Shown here piece after piece: positions 1 through 8,525 of a stretch of 64,000 bases of DNA (positions are counted from its first letter, which is position 1; every line of letters starts with the position of its first letter). The translations under genes and the position numbers were made by a program. Origin of the DNA: Lachnospiraceae bacterium (GTDB taxonomy: Bacteria > Bacillota > Clostridia > Lachnospirales > Lachnospiraceae); the NCBI GenBank assembly GCA_022792335.1, contig JAAWAV010000007.1, forward strand, positions 1 through 64,000, written 5' to 3'. The notes under the pieces were generated by a model, which was not told the DNA's origin, made no database searches, and saw only the letters and a list, made by a program, of their open reading frames with translations.

Positions 1-211
1 GAAAGGGATAACCCTTTTAAACGGCGTTATCCCTTCTTACGTTGTATGGAATTGTGTGGTAGTTGTGTCTGCTTGCAGGATTCCGGGGGCATATCAGGAC
101 TCTTTCTTTTCGTTCACATGTTATTTTTCCAAACGTAGTAAATTGGTAGTAATTTGATGATAAATTCAGTTTGAAATCCTGCATAAATGCTTGTAAATCA
201 AGGCTTCCTGA
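1..211. other. Left-edge stretch with no supported gene
   Basis: I find no gene that can be supported here. A 10-bp perfect inverted repeat (AAGGGATAAC at 3-12, GTTATCCCTT at 26-35) forms a hairpin. It could be a terminator or the end of a mobile element, but there is no T-run to decide. An open frame on the - strand (about 17-223 and slightly beyond) matches no family I recognise and has no convincing start. In-frame homology of the following glycosyltransferase remnant stops at a TGA at 209-211, so a recombination breakpoint probably lies near 210. Confidence 0.4.
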
Positions 212-724
212 GATAATCCCCACATTTTTAGTATCAAAAAATTTGCGAATTGTACTGTGATGATTCGGAAATCTTTTATAGAAAAATATGGTTTAAGATA
301 TCAGGACCATTGTCTGGGAATGCAGGATTTTAAGTTTTATATTGACAGTTCGAAAGTCGGAACGATCTCTTCGATCGATCGACTGGTACATTTAAAACGG
401 ATTCATGAGGAAGAGGTAACTGTCCAGAGTCAGAAATTTCATGGAGAAGAAAGAGCGCGTCTGCATGCACAGTTTCAAAGAGAGTCTATTGAGAAAAGCG
501 GGTTTCGATTGCAGGAAGTACACTTACAGGCCATTAATGATGTGATGACAGAAATGTCGAAAGAAAGATATTCTATGGAAGAGGCAAAAGGTTTGTATGA
601 GGCATTTCGAGAGATTGTTATACAGGCTCGGGAAATGAAAGTTGATTACCTGAAAGAACTGGAGTATGCATGTAAGAAAATTTTAGGAGAGCGGGTTTTG
701 CCGCGAATGGATCTTTTTGACTGA
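212..724 (+). pseudogene. 5'-truncated family 2 glycosyltransferase remnant
   Basis: This frame encodes only the C-terminal half of a GT2 glycosyltransferase. The segment FANCTVMIRKSFIEKYG, followed by the G-x-Q-D-F-K-F stretch and the L-K-R-I-H-E segment, matches the usual part of GT2 enzymes after the catalytic DxD. The N-terminal nucleotide-binding half (the VSVIIPVYN and DDGS strands) is absent. In-frame homology runs upstream of the first GTG/ATG pair (257/260) to a TGA at 209-211, and no Shine-Dalgarno lies before 257, so translation from there is doubtful. The last 90 residues are helical and unassigned. It sits 34 nt before an intact GT2 gene. It was probably cut by the rearrangement that formed the left edge of the locus. 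Confidence 0.6.
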
Positions 725-758
725 TGGAAATGACAGATGATGCGGAGGGACAGAGAAC

Positions 759-1937
759 ATGCTAGTGTCAGTAATTATTCCTGTTTATAATACAGAACAG
801 TATTTACCAGCCTGTTTGGACAGCGTGATCTGTCAGACATACCAGGAAATAGAGATCATTCTGGTGGATGATGGTTCCACAGACAGGAGTCTGGAGATCT
901 GTACGGATTATGCCAAAAGGGATTCGAGGATCCTGGTGGTACAGGGAGAACATCAGGGGCTGGTGGCGGCCCGGAAGAGGGGAACCCAGAAATCGAGTGG
1001 GCAGTATTGTATGTTTGTAGACAGTGACGACTGGATTGCAGAAAATCTGGTGGAGTCTGTACTTTCCATGAGTGAAAATGGAACAATCGACTTACTGAGT
1101 TATAGTACAGTAAGTATAGAGGGCGGCAGAATTACACAATGGAGCCATACGGTTTCAGAAGGGAAATATGAAAAAGAGAGGCTGAAAACGCTTCATAAAA
1201 AGATGATGTTTGATTTTAATGCCGGATGTCCGGGGGTGATCCAGTCCCTTTGGACGAAGCTGATAAAAAGAGAACTGTTAGAAAAAAGCGTCAGAGAGGT
1301 AGAGGATGGGATTACAATGGGAGAAGATGCGGCCGTTGTCTATCAGGCGCTGCTGCTTGCCAAAACGGTTGTGATTACCAACGATAGTTTTTATTTTTAT
1401 AGAATCCACGAAACGTCGATGTGTCATGCAAAGGATCCTGATATTTTTTCAAAAATCTATCGGTTTAGACAGTATATGACAAAGGTTTTTGAAGCTTATG
1501 AAGAAGAATACGGATTAAAGGAACAACTGCAGGCCTATTTGCTGCTTCTTATCAGAATAGGGTTGCGGGATATTTTTTCTGTAGAGCTGCGGGATCTATA
1601 TCATATTCCTTTTGACTTAGATGTTGGAGGAAAGAAGTTAATTTTATATGGCGCAGGGGCCGTGGGAAAGTCCTATTATCGTCAACTGCGGCAACTAGAG
1701 AAAATTGAACTCGTTGCATGGATAGACAGAGGGTTGCAGAACCGCTACATCTATGATTATAAGATTCAGGCTCCCGAAGATTTGAGCCGCTTGGATTTTG
1801 ATAAGATTTTAATTGCAGTAAAAAACCGGGAAATGGCCATGGAAATAAAAAGTCAGTTGGGCAAGGTGGTCCCGGAAGAAAAAATTTTATGGGGAGAACC
1901 CCGGATATATTGGTGGGAAAAAGAAATAGAGCTGTAA
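759..1937 (+). CDS. Family 2 glycosyltransferase with C-terminal Rossmann-like domain
   Basis: Likely transfers a sugar from a nucleotide donor at the cytoplasmic membrane face during surface polymer assembly. Residues 3-50 hold the GT-A start (VSVIIPVYNTEQYL, then LVDDGSTD), and FVDSDDW at about 86-92 supplies the metal-binding acidic residues. From about residue 290 a second domain begins (KLILYGAGAVGKSYY) with a dinucleotide-fold glycine motif and a WIDRG strand. It is the same Rossmann-like module found in six other proteins of this locus. GGAGG at 744-748 supports the ATG. The next gene starts 27 nt downstream and carries the same domain at its N terminus, so two copies sit back to back across the gene boundary. 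Donor and acceptor cannot be told. Confidence 0.8.
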   Translation: MLVSVIIPVYNTEQYLPACLDSVICQTYQEIEIILVDDGSTDRSLEICTDYAKRDSRILVVQGEHQGLVAARKRGTQKSSGQYCMFVDSDDWIAENLVESVLSMSENGTIDLLSYSTVSIEGGRITQWSHTVSEGKYEKERLKTLHKKMMFDFNAGCPGVIQSLWTKLIKRELLEKSVREVEDGITMGEDAAVVYQALLLAKTVVITNDSFYFYRIHETSMCHAKDPDIFSKIYRFRQYMTKVFEAYEEEYGLKEQLQAYLLLLIRIGLRDIFSVELRDLYHIPFDLDVGGKKLILYGAGAVGKSYYRQLRQLEKIELVAWIDRGLQNRYIYDYKIQAPEDLSRLDFDKILIAVKNREMAMEIKSQLGKVVPEEKILWGEPRIYWWEKEIEL

Positions 1938-1964
1938 AAAATAGTTGAATATGGGAGAAATAGG

Positions 1965-3014
1965 ATGAAAAAGGTTCTCATTTATGGAATTGGAAAAATA
2001 GGAAGAGGATATATAGACGATTGCCTTATGCAAGGAGTAACTGGTCTGACACTGGCGGATTCTGCCCGCCATTTATGGGGAACAGAATACAGAGGAATAA
2101 AGATAGAAAATCCGGCAGAAATTTCATGGGAAGATTACGACGTCATTGTGATTCCTGCAAATGATGAAAACCAGTTGGAAATAGCGGAACGTTTGGCAAC
2201 GGAGTATGGAGTAACGGAAGAAAAGATCGTTTCCTATCGTGAAACAATTGTTTTGTCAAAAAAGGAAGTGTACAACATAGGTAAGATGGTATTTGACGAT
2301 ACGCTGGAAACTGGAATCATTATGACGGGAAGAGAACTGGGATCCAAATTGAAAGAGGATTCTATGAATGAACTGGAACGGTTTTACTTTAAAAAGAATC
2401 ATAAATGTGTGAATAAGTGGATGCATTATTTTGAAGCTTACGACAGATTCTTTTCGAGATACCGCAAAAAGGATATTACCATATTAGAAATTGGGGTTTT
2501 TAAGGGCGGTTCTTTGCAGATGTGGAAAGAGTATTTTCAAACAGAAAATCATAAAGTTCAGGTATACGGGATTGACATTGATCCGACGTGCAAAAAACTA
2601 GAAGAAGATGGGATTGAAATTTTTATAGGCTCCCAGGAAGATCGGGAGTTTTTAAGGGAGATTAAAAAGAAAATAGGAAAGGTTGATATTTTAATTGACG
2701 ATGGCGGCCATACGATGAAGCAACAGATCATTTCGTTTGAAGAATTGTTTGATCTTGTTGATGAGAATGGAATTTATCTATGTGAGGATTTACATACGTC
2801 TTATATGGAGAGCTATGGAGGCGGGTACCGAGGAGACAGCTTCATAGAGTATTCTAAAAATTTCATTGATTTTATAAACGCACAGTATTCAGAGACAGAA
2901 GAACTGGTAAGAAATCAATATTCCGATCAGATTAAATTTATTTCTTATTGCGACAGTATGGTTTTTATTGAGAAAAAGCCCAAAACGACAAAGAGTATCA
3001 GTGTATGTGTTTAA
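1965..3014 (+). CDS. Rossmann-like domain fused to CmcI/MycE-like methyltransferase
   Basis: Residues 1-95 are the locus-specific Rossmann-like domain (VLIYGIGKIGRGYI). From about residue 170 comes a SAM-dependent methyltransferase: ILEIGVFKGGSLQMW is the SAM-binding motif I, VYGIDIDP the acidic strand end, and LIDDGGH at about 243 resembles the metal-binding D-D-x-x-H of the MycE/CmcI-type O-methyltransferases. It probably methylates a sugar hydroxyl of the polymer or its precursor. GGGAG seven bases before the ATG supports the start. The role of the N-terminal domain is unknown. Family assignment of the C-terminal half is good; the substrate is inference. Confidence 0.72.
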   Translation: MKKVLIYGIGKIGRGYIDDCLMQGVTGLTLADSARHLWGTEYRGIKIENPAEISWEDYDVIVIPANDENQLEIAERLATEYGVTEEKIVSYRETIVLSKKEVYNIGKMVFDDTLETGIIMTGRELGSKLKEDSMNELERFYFKKNHKCVNKWMHYFEAYDRFFSRYRKKDITILEIGVFKGGSLQMWKEYFQTENHKVQVYGIDIDPTCKKLEEDGIEIFIGSQEDREFLREIKKKIGKVDILIDDGGHTMKQQIISFEELFDLVDENGIYLCEDLHTSYMESYGGGYRGDSFIEYSKNFIDFINAQYSETEELVRNQYSDQIKFISYCDSMVFIEKKPKTTKSISVCV

Positions 3015-3046
3015 AAAGTATGTCATAAAAGTAAAAGGAGAAAAAC

Positions 3047-5545
3047 ATGAGGTCGGCATTGAAAGGCGATATTTTGAAAATGACTGAGACGCTTTCTCAG
3101 GCACATGGAGTTATCAGGGATAATATAGCATTAAAAAAGTATATGTCGGCCCAGGATATGCTTGGTCAATGTCAGGAAAGTGCAATCAGTATTGGGACAG
3201 CCATAGAACAATCCGAGGGCGAGGGTTTTATTACCGTCTCGTACCTTGAAGAATACTGCGAGGCTCTGTACCATATTCATACGGAAATCGAACAACAGAA
3301 AGAGATTAACGATAAGCAAATATACAAGTTATTGAAAAAACATATCGTGACCATTGAAAATAGTGTGAGACATGATATTCCTGTTCGGAAAGAATTGGCA
3401 TTTTTACCATATAAAGCATCCATGTGGGATTCTTTGGAAAGCGTCTGGAAGGCGGCGGACGAAGATCCGGAATGTGACGCATATGTCATACCGATTCCTT
3501 ATTATGATAAAAATCCGGACGGGAGCTTCAAAAGCGAACATTATGAGGGAGAGGATTTCCCGGAGTACGTTCCGATTACACATTATCAGGATTATGATTT
3601 GGCTTATCGACGTCCGGAGGCAATCTTTATTCATAATCCTTACGATCAGTATAATTATGTGACAAGTGTGCATCCGTTTTTTTATTCGGACAAATTAAAG
3701 GAGTATACGGAAAAATTAATTTACATTCCCTATTATGTATCGACGGAGATCAGTGATCCGTATAATCGGGAGATTATGAAAGACAGAGAAGGATTTGTTC
3801 TTTCTAATGGAGTTCTCAATTCTGACATGGTTGTCGTACAGTCTGCAAATACGAAAACGCTATATGTCAATATTTTGGAGGAGAATATTCCTGGAATTGC
3901 TCGCAGTTATTGGGAGCAAAAAATATGGGGACTGGGCTCGCCAAAGCTGGAGCGTATTCATAGTGTGCAGCGTGACGATACGAGACTTTCAGAGAACTGG
4001 CGTAAGATTATTTATACGGCAGACGGAATGCGCAAAAAGGTGGTACTATACAATGTCAGCGTCAGTACATTATTAAACGTGCCTGAAATTTTAAGTAAAA
4101 TTAAGGATACCTTAGAGTTTTTCAAAGAAAATACGAATATAGCATTGTGGTGGAGACCTCATCCTCTATATGAATCAACACTTGCCTCTATGCGATCTGG
4201 TTTATTAGAGGAATATAGAGAAATCGTAGGCAGATATAAGAAAGAGGCCTGGGGAATTTTTGATGCAGGAGAGGATTTAGCCTGGGCAATTGCGGAAACG
4301 GACGCTTATTATGGGGATGGAAGTTCTGTGATACATTTATATAGAGAAGCGCAGAAACCGATTATGGTCCAAAATGCTTTTGTAAAAACAACAGAGGATA
4401 TCAGAGCTGAGGATCTTCCGGTATGGCCGTCGGCTTTTTATGTTGACAGAGACGATATCTGGTTTGTGCACGGAAAAATGAATGTATTAATGAAATATAA
4501 TACTCATGAAAAGCGCACTTACGTACTTGGAAGGATACCGAATGAAAAAATAGCCCAGAGTTCCGGATATATAGGAATATATCAATGGAAAGACAAGTTA
4601 TTTCTGATTCCATCTTGGGCGAGAGAGCTTGCTGTTTTTGATATTACCGAAGAAAAATTCAAGAAAATTTCTCTTAATCATATGGAAAGATACAACGGAA
4701 AAGGATTGTTTACTAAAATATATGCCAATGGTAAACATTTATATTGTATTCCTTTTTGGTATGAATCCATTGTTAAGATTGATATGGAATGCGAAGAGAT
4801 ACAATATATTGAGACTACTTATACAGGACATCGATACATCAATCAGGCGGTTCGGATTGAAAATATGGTGTTTGCAGTTTATTCCTGCACAAATCAGATA
4901 TTATGTCTTAATATGGACTCAGATTTGGCAGAAGTTCAAATGGTGGGAGAGCCTTCCCATGAATTTGTCGGTATTGGACGCATGGGGAATGAACTTTATG
5001 CATTTGACATGGTAAGTAAATCACTTTTTAAAATATATGGGGAACATTACAGGGAAACAAGTGAATTTTATAAAACGCCATATGATTCCGCGCTGTTATT
5101 TAATGTAGCCTCTGATTTAATGTTAATTGATCCTGTTGATGATAACGAATTACTTGTGATAAACAAAGACGGTGAAGTTGATTGCAGAATAGAAAGTGAG
5201 CAGCAGATTCATAAAAGCCCTTTATATTCCACATACTTTTGTGGGATTGACGGTGATACTTCGAATAATCAAGAATTTTTTTATGCTTCGTGGAACCTGG
5301 GAGTAATCTATCACTTTATCAATGCCAAATTGGAAAAAAGGTTTTCGATGAGATTAGAGGATAAAGAATATGAAAAACTGAAAAATATGTATTCTCATAT
5401 GGAGATGTTAGAATCTGATGAAACGGAAATGTATTATTTAAAGGACTGGATAGAAGGAATCAAAGAATATGTAAATGATAACGAAAAACTCCATTCAGGA
5501 TGCGGACAAAGGATACTGCAAACGGTGAAAGAAATTTTGCAATAG
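3047..5545 (+). CDS. CDP-glycerol phosphotransferase-like protein with C-terminal propeller-like region
   Basis: This is a large three-part protein of 832 residues. The first ~105 residues are helical and unassigned. Residues about 110-445 resemble the GT-B-like CDP-glycerol glycerophosphotransferase (TagB/TagF) group: a start motif AFLPYKASMWDSLE, repeated Y-I-P-Y-Y strands, WRPHPLYES at about 369 and YYGDGSS at about 421, the last two equivalent to the conserved K/R-x-H and D-x-S-S regions of that family. From about residue 450 to 800 there are repeated beta-rich units (such as DDIWFVHG, DKLFLIPSW, KHLYCIPFWYES and MVFAVYSCTN) suggesting a beta-propeller. AAGGAG precedes the ATG. With the cytidylyltransferase at 9987 it probably adds glycerol phosphate or a related group to the polymer. 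The propeller may bind the glycan. Function is inferred. Confidence 0.6.
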   Translation: MRSALKGDILKMTETLSQAHGVIRDNIALKKYMSAQDMLGQCQESAISIGTAIEQSEGEGFITVSYLEEYCEALYHIHTEIEQQKEINDKQIYKLLKKHIVTIENSVRHDIPVRKELAFLPYKASMWDSLESVWKAADEDPECDAYVIPIPYYDKNPDGSFKSEHYEGEDFPEYVPITHYQDYDLAYRRPEAIFIHNPYDQYNYVTSVHPFFYSDKLKEYTEKLIYIPYYVSTEISDPYNREIMKDREGFVLSNGVLNSDMVVVQSANTKTLYVNILEENIPGIARSYWEQKIWGLGSPKLERIHSVQRDDTRLSENWRKIIYTADGMRKKVVLYNVSVSTLLNVPEILSKIKDTLEFFKENTNIALWWRPHPLYESTLASMRSGLLEEYREIVGRYKKEAWGIFDAGEDLAWAIAETDAYYGDGSSVIHLYREAQKPIMVQNAFVKTTEDIRAEDLPVWPSAFYVDRDDIWFVHGKMNVLMKYNTHEKRTYVLGRIPNEKIAQSSGYIGIYQWKDKLFLIPSWARELAVFDITEEKFKKISLNHMERYNGKGLFTKIYANGKHLYCIPFWYESIVKIDMECEEIQYIETTYTGHRYINQAVRIENMVFAVYSCTNQILCLNMDSDLAEVQMVGEPSHEFVGIGRMGNELYAFDMVSKSLFKIYGEHYRETSEFYKTPYDSALLFNVASDLMLIDPVDDNELLVINKDGEVDCRIESEQQIHKSPLYSTYFCGIDGDTSNNQEFFYASWNLGVIYHFINAKLEKRFSMRLEDKEYEKLKNMYSHMEMLESDETEMYYLKDWIEGIKEYVNDNEKLHSGCGQRILQTVKEILQ

Positions 5546-5558
5546 GAGAGGAAAAAGG

Positions 5559-7466
5559 ATGGACGAATTGAATTGTAAAAAGGTATACAATAACGTATTT
5601 TGGTTTCTTATAGATGGATTGAGTCCTGATTTTTTACAAATTAATGAGGAGACTGAAAAAACAGGGAACTATTTTGAACAATTACTTTCAAGAGGAACCA
5701 TATTTAATCACGTAATTACGACTGGCGCGAGTACTCATACATCTATGCATTCAATTTTTTCCTCTCTGCTCCCGTCCTTTAACGGGGCGACAGGATGGAC
5801 CATAGAGGCGTTACGGAAATTTAATCAAGATATTTTTACAATAACAGATCTGTTCCAGATGGCAGGATATGAAACCTTTCGATACGATGACGCTGATGGA
5901 GAACGAGAGGTTCCCATGTCTGGATTTAAAAGATGGGAATCCAGTGGATATGGAGTAGGGGAATTTCTTTTCCGAACGGATTGGACGAAAACAGATGCGA
6001 GAAATCGCTTTATAGAAGAAGTAAATCGATATAAAAAGAATAAATTTGTATACCATCATATAGGATTGCTGCACGATTTGAATGGTTGTGGACTCGGTAA
6101 TTTTTGGGATAGTGAAGGGTATGCCAGGAACATTAAACTGACGGCGGAAGAGTTCAAGAAATTGTATTATGAATATTTGATAGAAGAAAACGATCTTGTG
6201 ATTCTTTCTTCCGATCACGGGGTAATATTGGACAAAGACTATAAGCAGGACGGAATTGAAAACGGAGAACGACATTACGAACAGTCTGCAAAAGCTTTTT
6301 TTGCTTTAATGGGAAAAGATATTGCACCTCAAATTCTGACACAACCCATATCGGCGCTGGATATTGCGCCAACTCTTTTACATATTGCTTTGGATATGTC
6401 TATGGAGGGACAAGGACGGGATCAATTTTCTTATATAAAAAATGGAAGCTATCAAAAAACTGTTTTTTACAGAGAGAAAGGTTCTTATAATGTGCCGCCG
6501 GAATTGCAAAACCCGTTGTCATCTGACGTTTATTATATCAGAGACGACAAATGGAAATATGTTTTTGGCGAAAGAGATACAAAATGTGAGTGGCTGATTG
6601 ATCTTGAAAAGGATCGGGATTATGAGATTAATTTAAAAGATAAGTATCCGGAGTTGGTTCAAAAATATCGAAAAATGTTGAAAGAGAAACTTGAGGAGGG
6701 AAAACATTTTCAGTATAAATCTTTTTTGGGATTTGATAAGAGTTCTGTGAAAAAGATGTTTTCGCTCATTTTGCAGGGAGATAAAATACAGAGAGGGACC
6801 GTAGAATCACTGTTGGATTTAGCCGGCCCCTATTATGAAATAGTACTATATGACCTGAAGGAAGAATTAGAATTTGATAAAAATTGCTATAAAATCAGAT
6901 TGTCAAAAGAGCGAGAACGAAGTCAGGTGGAAAAAGAATGCGATGGTGAATGGCTTGTAGTAATAAGGGGAACAGGAGAGTGGTCAGAACATTTTCTCTC
7001 AGATTTATATCGATATATTCAATGTCACAGAAATAAAAATGTAATCATTACTGGAAGAGACTATATTGCTTTTAGAAAAGAGGACAGAAATCGTTGCGAT
7101 CATATAGAACTGTTTGAAAAAGATGAAGTCCGAACCGTGATACCATCTTATAAAAAAGATTCGAAAAGAAAATATATTATATTTGGCAGTGGTAACCTAG
7201 GAAAAGAAGCACTCAGTTATCTGGGAGAAGAGAATGTTTACTGTTTTGTAGACAATAAAGAAACATTAATAGGGAAGAAACTATACGGAAAAGAGATCAT
7301 TTCTTTTGCGGAATTACAGAAGGTGTTTCATAACTATACAATTGTGGTTGCTACAAAACCTTTATTTGCATTTGAAATTAAAAGACAACTGGATAGCAAT
7401 GGCATTTATAAATATCAGTTTTTTGAAATTATGAAAAAGGATGTACCTAATCATGAAATTAAATAA
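5559..7466 (+). CDS. Sulfatase/alkaline-phosphatase-fold phosphotransferase with C-terminal Rossmann-like domain
   Basis: Residues 8-370 have the layout of the sulfatase/LTA-synthase superfamily: FWFLIDGLSPD (metal-binding Asp), a nucleophile region GASTHTSMHSIFSS at about 57-70, and a second metal site SSDHGV at about 219 followed by a downstream H-Y-E. The C-x-P-x-R signature of true sulfatases is absent. A Thr or Ser nucleophile, as in phosphoglycerol or phosphoethanolamine transferases, is therefore more likely than sulfate-ester hydrolysis. No signal peptide or membrane segment is visible, which is unusual because LTA synthases are extracellular. Residues about 530-635 carry the locus-typical Rossmann-like domain (YIIFGSGNLGKEAL, CFVDN). 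Its 3' end overlaps the next gene. Confidence 0.65.
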   Translation: MDELNCKKVYNNVFWFLIDGLSPDFLQINEETEKTGNYFEQLLSRGTIFNHVITTGASTHTSMHSIFSSLLPSFNGATGWTIEALRKFNQDIFTITDLFQMAGYETFRYDDADGEREVPMSGFKRWESSGYGVGEFLFRTDWTKTDARNRFIEEVNRYKKNKFVYHHIGLLHDLNGCGLGNFWDSEGYARNIKLTAEEFKKLYYEYLIEENDLVILSSDHGVILDKDYKQDGIENGERHYEQSAKAFFALMGKDIAPQILTQPISALDIAPTLLHIALDMSMEGQGRDQFSYIKNGSYQKTVFYREKGSYNVPPELQNPLSSDVYYIRDDKWKYVFGERDTKCEWLIDLEKDRDYEINLKDKYPELVQKYRKMLKEKLEEGKHFQYKSFLGFDKSSVKKMFSLILQGDKIQRGTVESLLDLAGPYYEIVLYDLKEELEFDKNCYKIRLSKERERSQVEKECDGEWLVVIRGTGEWSEHFLSDLYRYIQCHRNKNVIITGRDYIAFRKEDRNRCDHIELFEKDEVRTVIPSYKKDSKRKYIIFGSGNLGKEALSYLGEENVYCFVDNKETLIGKKLYGKEIISFAELQKVFHNYTIVVATKPLFAFEIKRQLDSNGIYKYQFFEIMKKDVPNHEIK

Positions 7467-8487
7467 AAAGGTGATTATTTTTGGTGCGGGAAAAAATGGT
7501 GAAAAGTTGTTACAGCATTTGGGCGAGTCAAATGTGGAATTTTTTTGTGATAATTATAAATCGGGATATGTGAGCGGGATAAAGATTCTTCGTATGTCCG
7601 AGCTGAAAAATATGCTCCAGAATTTAGAATATGATATTATCTTGTCAATAGATATAGACGAGGTGAGAAAACAACTGAAAGACCTTGGGATTCCATACTG
7701 GGAGCGTGTTGGAAATACGAATAATTATTTTAACCGTAAAGAGATACGAGAAAGTTTAGACGAGGAATTATATACGCAGTATTTAAAGCTGGACGATTAT
7801 GAGGGATTTTTAAGTAGAGAGGAAAACTGGTTTAGAACTTCATTTATTTCAGAAAAAAATGAGCAGTTGACTAGGGCGATGAGAGAAGAAAACCATAGAC
7901 TGGTTTCTCAGATACTGTCTGAAGCTTACGACGAAACGGCAGAAGAAAAAGTTTATGAGGATGAGTATTTTGAGAACAGACCAGGAATGCGTTTGATTGC
8001 AAAACTGATAAAGCATGATTCAAAAGATGAGAGGAAAGTATGCGATTTGGCATGTGGGCATGGAAGCTTTTTAAGGGAAGTGAAAAGTGAAAGGATCAAA
8101 TGCTATGGGGTAGATGTGAGCTCCAGACGCTGCGAGGCTCTGAGTAGGATGGGGATTGAATGTAGATTAGGAGTACTGGAGCACAGTGGTTATCAAGACG
8201 AGTCCTTTGATTATGTGACAATGATGGAATGTCTGGAACATGTACGGAATCCTTTTGATGCAGTGAAAGAGGCAGAGCGTATTTTGAGGAGGGGAGGGCA
8301 GCTTTTTATAACAGTACCTTACGGGACGAACTGCGATAGTTCCATGCATGTTCGTCAGTTTTATGAAAACGATTTGTATTCTGTTATAAAGAAGTACGGA
8401 TATACAGATATCAAAATTATGCAATTGCCCTATTTGAATGATACATATCAGGATAATTTGATCCTGTCTGCAAAAAAGCAGAGATAA
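7453..8487 (+). CDS. Rossmann-like domain fused to class I SAM methyltransferase
   Basis: The N-terminal ~100 residues are another copy of the Rossmann-like module (VIIFGAGKNGEKLL, then FFCDN). The C-terminal half is a class I methyltransferase of the UbiE/Methyltransf_11 kind: VCDLACGHGSFL at about 196, YGVDVS at the end of strand 2, and SFDYVTMMECLEHV followed by RILRRGGQLFITVP. It probably methylates a sugar intermediate. I chose ATG 7453 over ATG 7441 because the AAGGA at 7436-7440 touches the earlier codon but is 12 nt from the later one. The gene overlaps its upstream neighbour by 14 nt, so translation is probably coupled. The end of one Rossmann-like domain and the start of the next meet at this junction. 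Confidence 0.75.
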   Translation: MKLNKKVIIFGAGKNGEKLLQHLGESNVEFFCDNYKSGYVSGIKILRMSELKNMLQNLEYDIILSIDIDEVRKQLKDLGIPYWERVGNTNNYFNRKEIRESLDEELYTQYLKLDDYEGFLSREENWFRTSFISEKNEQLTRAMREENHRLVSQILSEAYDETAEEKVYEDEYFENRPGMRLIAKLIKHDSKDERKVCDLACGHGSFLREVKSERIKCYGVDVSSRRCEALSRMGIECRLGVLEHSGYQDESFDYVTMMECLEHVRNPFDAVKEAERILRRGGQLFITVPYGTNCDSSMHVRQFYENDLYSVIKKYGYTDIKIMQLPYLNDTYQDNLILSAKKQR

Positions 8488-8525
8488 CAATCAGAAGGCA
8501 GAGAGACTTAGATGGTGAATGGTGT

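Noticed and set aside
17..223. Open frame on the - strand of 68 codons or a little more
   Set aside because: No ribosome binding site or family likeness; it overlaps the in-frame homology of the truncated glycosyltransferase.
257..724. Intact small gene starting at GTG 257
   Set aside because: Homology continues in frame upstream of that codon, and no Shine-Dalgarno precedes it, so a truncated gene is the better reading.
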